Assembly (NCBI GenBank): GCA_013416795.1
Contig: RQSC01000907.1
Coordinates: 69,144 to 133,143 of the forward strand
Origin: Prasinococcaceae sp. CCMP 1430
Lineage: Eukaryota > Prasinodermophyta > Palmophyllophyceae > Prasinococcales > Prasinococcaceae
Length of the DNA: 64,000 nucleotides
Reading direction: 5' to 3'
The notes under the pieces are model-generated. The model did not search any database. It was not told the DNA's origin and worked only from the letters and a program-made list of their open reading frames with translations. A program made the translations under genes and the position numbers. Below, one piece after another: positions 59,326 to 64,000 of this stretch (the stretch's first letter is position 1; every line of letters begins with the position of its first letter).

Positions 59326-62300
59326 CTAGTCGGCTGCCCCCCGCGACTGCTCACAACTGGGCTCTGCACCCTGGTCTCCGCTGTTGCGCTGCACGACCTT
59401 GTGCCACCGGCTCGGCGTGCGCACCAATCTTGCCATCTGTACCCTCTCCACACGCACGCGGGCGTCGCGGGCGAGGCCCATTGTCTCGGCGACGCCTTGC
59501 GCTGCGAGAGCGACCGCCCCAAACACTCCGCTCAGCGGCTTCAAAAAGACGCCCGCGATGCCCGCCTGACCCGTCACACCTCGCTCGACAGCTTCACCGA
59601 GATGGTCGATTCCAGCCGCGAGCCCAAGCGCAAAGCTCTCAACCTTCACTGTCTGCTCCTGTGGCCGCTGCGACGACAGCAGTGCCCTGCTCGTGCTTTC
59701 TGTCCCGACGTCGTCTTGCACCTGCCGTCCTTTTTTCTTCAACTGGAGTGTGTGGTCGATAATGCGAGCGACAGCGCCGGCGAAGCCTCCCACGGCATCG
59801 ACGCCCCACGCGCTGGTGTTTCGAACCAAACCCACCCCCCCAGCAGCGGCGCCGGCGATGGCAGCCGCCGGATCCAAATTGATCAAACTCTGCAGAGGCG
59901 TAGTGACCATGTCCTGGACGCCAGAGCCCATGCTGCGCGTGCGATTGATACAAGCAAAAGCGGCGTCACATGCGACTAGCGTTAGCAACGACACTATGCC
60001 GCGGCGAGGAGCAGAACGGGGAGCGCTTGGCGACGGTTGCGCGCGCGCACCTGGAAAACAAACGCGCCGGATTGCCAAGAACATTCAGGCTCGCAAGCAG
60101 CGTCGGTGCGGCCATGATTGCGCCAGCCATGTAGTGTTGTCCGAAGGTACGTGCGACGGTGTTGGGGCTCTCAACAAGGTGGGCCAGGTGCACCGCGCCC
60201 AGCGCCAGAGGCATGCCATCAACGTCGACCGGCGCTGCCGAGGTCGATACTCGCAGGTACAGCAGCGCACGGATTTCCGACACCTCGATCTTGCGCAAAA
60301 AGAGCGCGTGGGGGTCTGAAAGCGATTCGCACTCTTCCGAATCGCCAGCGTCAGCATGGGGAGGGTGCTGTCCGTTTGTGCCGTCAATCGCATGAGCATC
60401 TGCTCGATCGTCGCCACGCAGCATATCCATGAGGCACTTTAGCAGTGCCACCGTTTCGTCGTCGACGTTGGCTGTAAAAGCTAGCGGCATGCTCACTCTC
60501 GCACAGCGCACCCACGTGCGTTGCAGCGCATCCCATCTCAGTCGCTGCTCCTCTCGCCTCCATAGGACACGACAGAGGCCGAGCGTCGCGCGAACGGAAG
60601 GTGCAGCGCCGGGCCGCGACGCCAGTCCAAGCATCGGCGCAGGGGCGTTGCTCCGCAATACAACAGGGAATTGGCAACACCTATCGCTCTCTACCTGCAC
60701 TGCGGTGACCTCGAGGTCGAACGTGTTCTCCTCCATTGCCGCGAACACGCCCCTGTCCTCTCGGCGTTGCACGAAACCGACGCGCAAGCCCGTGAGGGCA
60801 ACGGTGAGAAGCTCTCCTGCGGACCTGCCTTTGCCTTCGCACCGCGATCCTCCCTCAACAACAAGGACCAGCACCAGAGACGGCACGGACACCTGCACGT
60901 CGTAGCAGGAAACGTCGGTGCGCTGCGAGCCTGAGCTGAGCACGACCACACGCGTGCCACAGCCCGTCTGAAGCACATCTGCATGCATGCCTGCTCCTAT
61001 TTCTACTCGCTCGCCGTCCTCGAGCACAATCGGAGCGCTGAATGGAGCACTGCCGGGTGAGCTTGAGGCGTCCGCGCCTGCTGCATCCGCAGCAGCCGCC
61101 TCGCGTACGACTAAAGCTGCTCGTCGTTGTGTATTGAGCTCAGCAAGCAAGCAGTCCTCGCTGTCCACATGCGGACACAAGCGCGCCGCGGTTTCTTTCC
61201 CTGAGATGCACACTGTGCCACGCGCAGGTATCCTAGCCACGGCCTCGCAGTCGGCATCTTTGGGCCGCCAGTGGGCAACCTCGAGCGTTCTTGTGCCGTC
61301 GTTAAGCACGACCACATCCGGGGATGCATCTGAGCCGCCCCTGCCCGCATTGCCAGATTTCCTGCGGGTCGTACCCAAAGCGATGATGTCAGCGAGCCCC
61401 TCCGGGGACGCGTGGATTTCGGCCTTGCCCGTCGCTGCGGCCTTCACAGTGATCGGCTTGCCTCGATGCCGTAGTACTGTGAGCGATGCTGCGCAAGGCA
61501 GTAGCAGCGGCGAGCTTTCGTTGTGCGCATTGTTGTGCTCGGCGGACCACTCACGCGCGCGCACGTCCACCGTTTGACCATAAGAAAACATGCTCAGCTC
61601 GACCGACAGATCCGCCGCGTCGACGGACAATACCACGCCAGGCACCTGCGAGTCCACCGTGCGGCACAGCAGCACGGACATCCCAGCCGGCGCGAAACGC
61701 AGGTGGAGGTATGGCGCCTCTGTGCACTCTTCTTTATCGCGTGGTTTGGCCTCCTGGGTTTTCGACCCCCTCACGATGCGATACGCACATATGAGGTCCC
61801 AGATCACGTTGCGGTAGGCACCGAAGTGAGACATGCTCCACCGGACGTCGACATGTGAAGGAGAGGTAATCTCAACGTGCGTAGTGGGATCATTGCACGG
61901 CGTCGAGATAACGACGTCGAAATCAGCCCTGTGTAGCAGAGGCAGCCTTGCGCGCGCGCCCGGCACCCATGCAAACGCATCAAGACCGCGAAACGACAGC
62001 AACGTGCCCACGGGGCTCGAGGCGGCGTCGGTGCCAGCCTCCACAGCTTGTGCATCGCTCGACACCGTCAGACGTGCACGCTCAGCAGACTGCAGGAAAA
62101 GGCCATACAATGACGACCTTGGCACCTGGCCGTGCGTGGATTCGGCGCATATGTCGGCCAAGTCCAGCACGAATTGCAAGGGGGTGCGGTGCAAGGCAAG
62201 GCCGGAGGCCTTGAGGCGAGTCTCGATGGCGCCATCGACATCCGCATGGGTCACAGAGAAATTCACGAATTCGGCGCTGACGGTCACCTCGACCAGGCTG

Positions 62301-63496
62301 AAGGTCACCTGCATCAGCGAGGAGCTAACAAGCTCGTTCTCGAGCTCACTTGGCAGACTGAAGCCTTGTGAAGCAGCGTACGCGCCCTCATTCGTCATGA
62401 AGGACCACGTCTTCGAGAGCATGCTCCTGCGTCTCTGCGACCTCTGGACAATCAGCTCGGAAGCGCGCGAGCCAGGACGCATGCTTTCAGCGCCATCTTC
62501 ACCGTTCTCTGTGCCCACGCTGTGTGGCTGCTGCAGCGCGTGCGAGGAAGGCGACGGCGATGGGGCAGAGGCGGCCTGCTTGGAGGCTCGCCAGGACGCT
62601 ACGGCGCCACCCACCGACGCTATCAGCCCCCGCAGCGCCTCCGCTTGCGTGCCTGCGAGGTGTACGCGCAGCTCCTTCATCGCGCTCTCGACACGAATGT
62701 CGCACTGACCATGTGGCAGCCCATTCACCAAAGGAACGGTGACGAGGACGTTGCCCGAAGGGATACTCAGAATCGGCGAGGCCTTCCCAGCACCGCCCCC
62801 CCCCGTCGAGTCGACAGCCAGCATCACATCTCGCGCCAGGTGCTCTTTTCGCACGATGTCGTCCCCGTTGATTGCGGGTGCGCCACCTTCGTCCACGTTG
62901 AACGCGGCGAATTCGCCGAGACTTAGCGTAGCCACCACGCCGTCGGCCGCTACGAGGCGCACAGTGAGGTTCTGATATCGCACTGTGGCATTGCGAAAGA
63001 TGCGCGAAACCAGCGATATGAGCCATCCCTTTGGTCGCTGCTTCTGCTGCTTCTCCTGTTGCTGCTCCTCGCCGGTGGCATCATGAGGGGCAGCGTCCAC
63101 ATCTTCGGAAGGAATGTGAGGGCTCTGAGCCTCCGGCTCGACATTGCGAGGGGCGTCCGGCTGGACGCCTTCCGCGTCCTCGCGGCTGTTGACGCCATCG
63201 CAGTCGAGTTCAAGAAGCACGTCGCTGAGTGTGACGACCATAGGCGCGCTTTCTAGCCTCCCCCATGGCACACGCACAGCTGTCTCTCGCGCCTTGGCGC
63301 GCGTGACGCGAACAGGGAGCTTCGCGACGACCTCAGCGAGCAGGGCCTCGCCAAGGTTGATCTCGGCGTTGTGCAGCACCACCTCGCCACCTCTGAACGA
63401 CGCGCTGAGTTTCTCGACATCTTCGTCAACGTGCACGAAGCGCGTGAGCAGCGTGCGCGCCAGCAGCGCCACGGCGGGCCCTATTAGCGCGTCCAT
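59326..63496 (-). CDS. VPS13: Short VPS13-like lipid-transfer protein
   Basis: Exons 63496-60051 and 59932-59326, with a 118-bp intron, give about 1350 aa, far below the usual 3000 or more. The start is the chorein N-domain (VALLARTLLTRFVHVDEDV, LHNAEINLGEALLAEV, KLPVRVTRAKA, VTLSDVLLEL). The middle contains beta-rich repeats, including a VAB-like stretch (VVVLNDGTRTLEVAHW). The C-terminal block includes LASLNVLGNPARLF, then SSMGSGVQDMVTTPLQSL, RNTSAWGVDAVGGFAGAVARI and GQAGIAGVFLKPLSGVFG. This matches the DH-like/ATG2_C end of VPS13. VPS13 forms a hydrophobic groove that moves lipids between membranes at contact sites. The compact form would make a shorter bridge. Confidence 0.83.
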
Positions 63497-64000
63497 CGCC
63501 CGCGATTTCCCCAGGTAGCTCCCGGTACAGCCGCCCCCTTCCCCCCCTCCCCGGGCAGAGCGCGCCCGCCTCCGCCGTCCTCACCGCCCGCAGCGCGCGC
63601 ACGCCGCCATCCGCAGGGTGCCTTGTACTACCCCTGACTCGCCAGCCGCGCCCAACAGCCCCAACCCGCGCCCACCCGCGCCCAACACCTCCGGAGCGGG
63701 GCGCCCGCCCGCCTGGCGCCCGCTGTGTGGCTCGCGCTCGCAGGCGGGGTTTATGAAAACGAATTCGTCGGGTCATCATGCTCCGGCGCACGGCGACTGG
63801 GGGCCACACGGCCTCGGTAGAGCGGGCGAGCGCCCAACCGCACTCCGGCGCACGGCGCCTGGGGGCCACACGGCCTCGGTAGAGCGGGCGAGCGCCCGCC
63901 TGCGGCCGGGCGCACGCGCCGCGCATCGCAAGGACAGGCCACGCCATGCTGTCGCTGCGTGCGCCCTTGGTGCGGCCGCGCGCGCCCGCAGCTCGCGCGC
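63497..64000. promoter_or_regulatory. Upstream region of VPS13 with short tandem repeat
   Basis: No gene is supported to the window end. It holds a C-rich stretch (63528-63552), CGCCCAACA/CGCCCAACC repeats (63649-63690), and a 62-bp tandem duplication at 63781-63901. Confidence 0.45.
63781..63901. repeat. 62-bp tandem duplication
   Basis: Unit 1 (63781-63842) and unit 2 (63843-63901) match with one substitution over the first 54 bases (ctccggcgcacggcg...gagcgccc). A recent duplication is implied by the low divergence. Confidence 0.85.

Overview
The window is a very GC-rich, gene-dense stretch of a nuclear eukaryotic genome. It holds TAF1, CNOT2, SnRK1/AMPK, VPS13, SCAPER, a USP9X-type deubiquitinase, GT-AG spliceosomal introns and short UTR-sized gaps. 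A protein with an apparent thylakoid-lumen signal, a plant-style ubiquitin-like domain in TAF1, a (T)TTAGGG telomere-type motif and UGUAA-like 3' signals point to a photosynthetic unicellular alga. The lineage (green, haptophyte or other) cannot be fixed from the sequence alone. No rRNA, tRNA, CRISPR or bacterial operon was seen.

Layout. Positions 1-1.4 kb hold rearranged remnants of a non-LTR retroelement (a reverse transcriptase piece plus two inverted copies of its downstream part). The genes then follow, with strand: SCAPER (-), USP9X-like (+), TAF1 (-), SnRK1 kinase (+), adenylosuccinate synthetase (-), a small coiled-coil protein (+), NADP-isocitrate dehydrogenase (-), DHX57-like RNA helicase (+), UbiE/COQ5 methyltransferase (-), MoaE (+), GT71-like glycosyltransferase (-), F-box/vWA protein (+), CNOT2 (-), GT61-like glycosyltransferase (+), MYG1 exonuclease (-), NAD-dependent epimerase-like protein (+), an acidic protein of unknown function (-), DHHC palmitoyltransferase (+), a HAD-like protein (-), a predicted lumenal Cys-rich protein (+), a small coiled-coil protein (-), a DUF202 membrane protein (-), a DUF2237 protein (+) and a short VPS13 (-).

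The most striking large-scale feature is that neighbouring genes switch strand almost without exception (22 of 23 adjacent pairs). The window is therefore a chain of divergent pairs sharing one promoter region and convergent pairs sharing one short 3' region. Convergent gaps are 34 to 675 bp. Divergent gaps range from a 26-bp coding overlap (IDH/helicase) to about 1.5 kb. The genes are not a pathway cluster; they are mostly unrelated housekeeping functions in transcription, mRNA turnover, ubiquitin and lipid-transfer biology, cofactor synthesis and glycosylation.

Exon joins were inferred from reading frame, GT-AG sites and continuity of conserved family motifs. Donors are dominated by GTGCGY. 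About ten genes appear intronless, including the 8.5-kb deubiquitinase and the 4.8-kb TAF1. Two single-base ambiguities (N) occur at 24305 and 51608.
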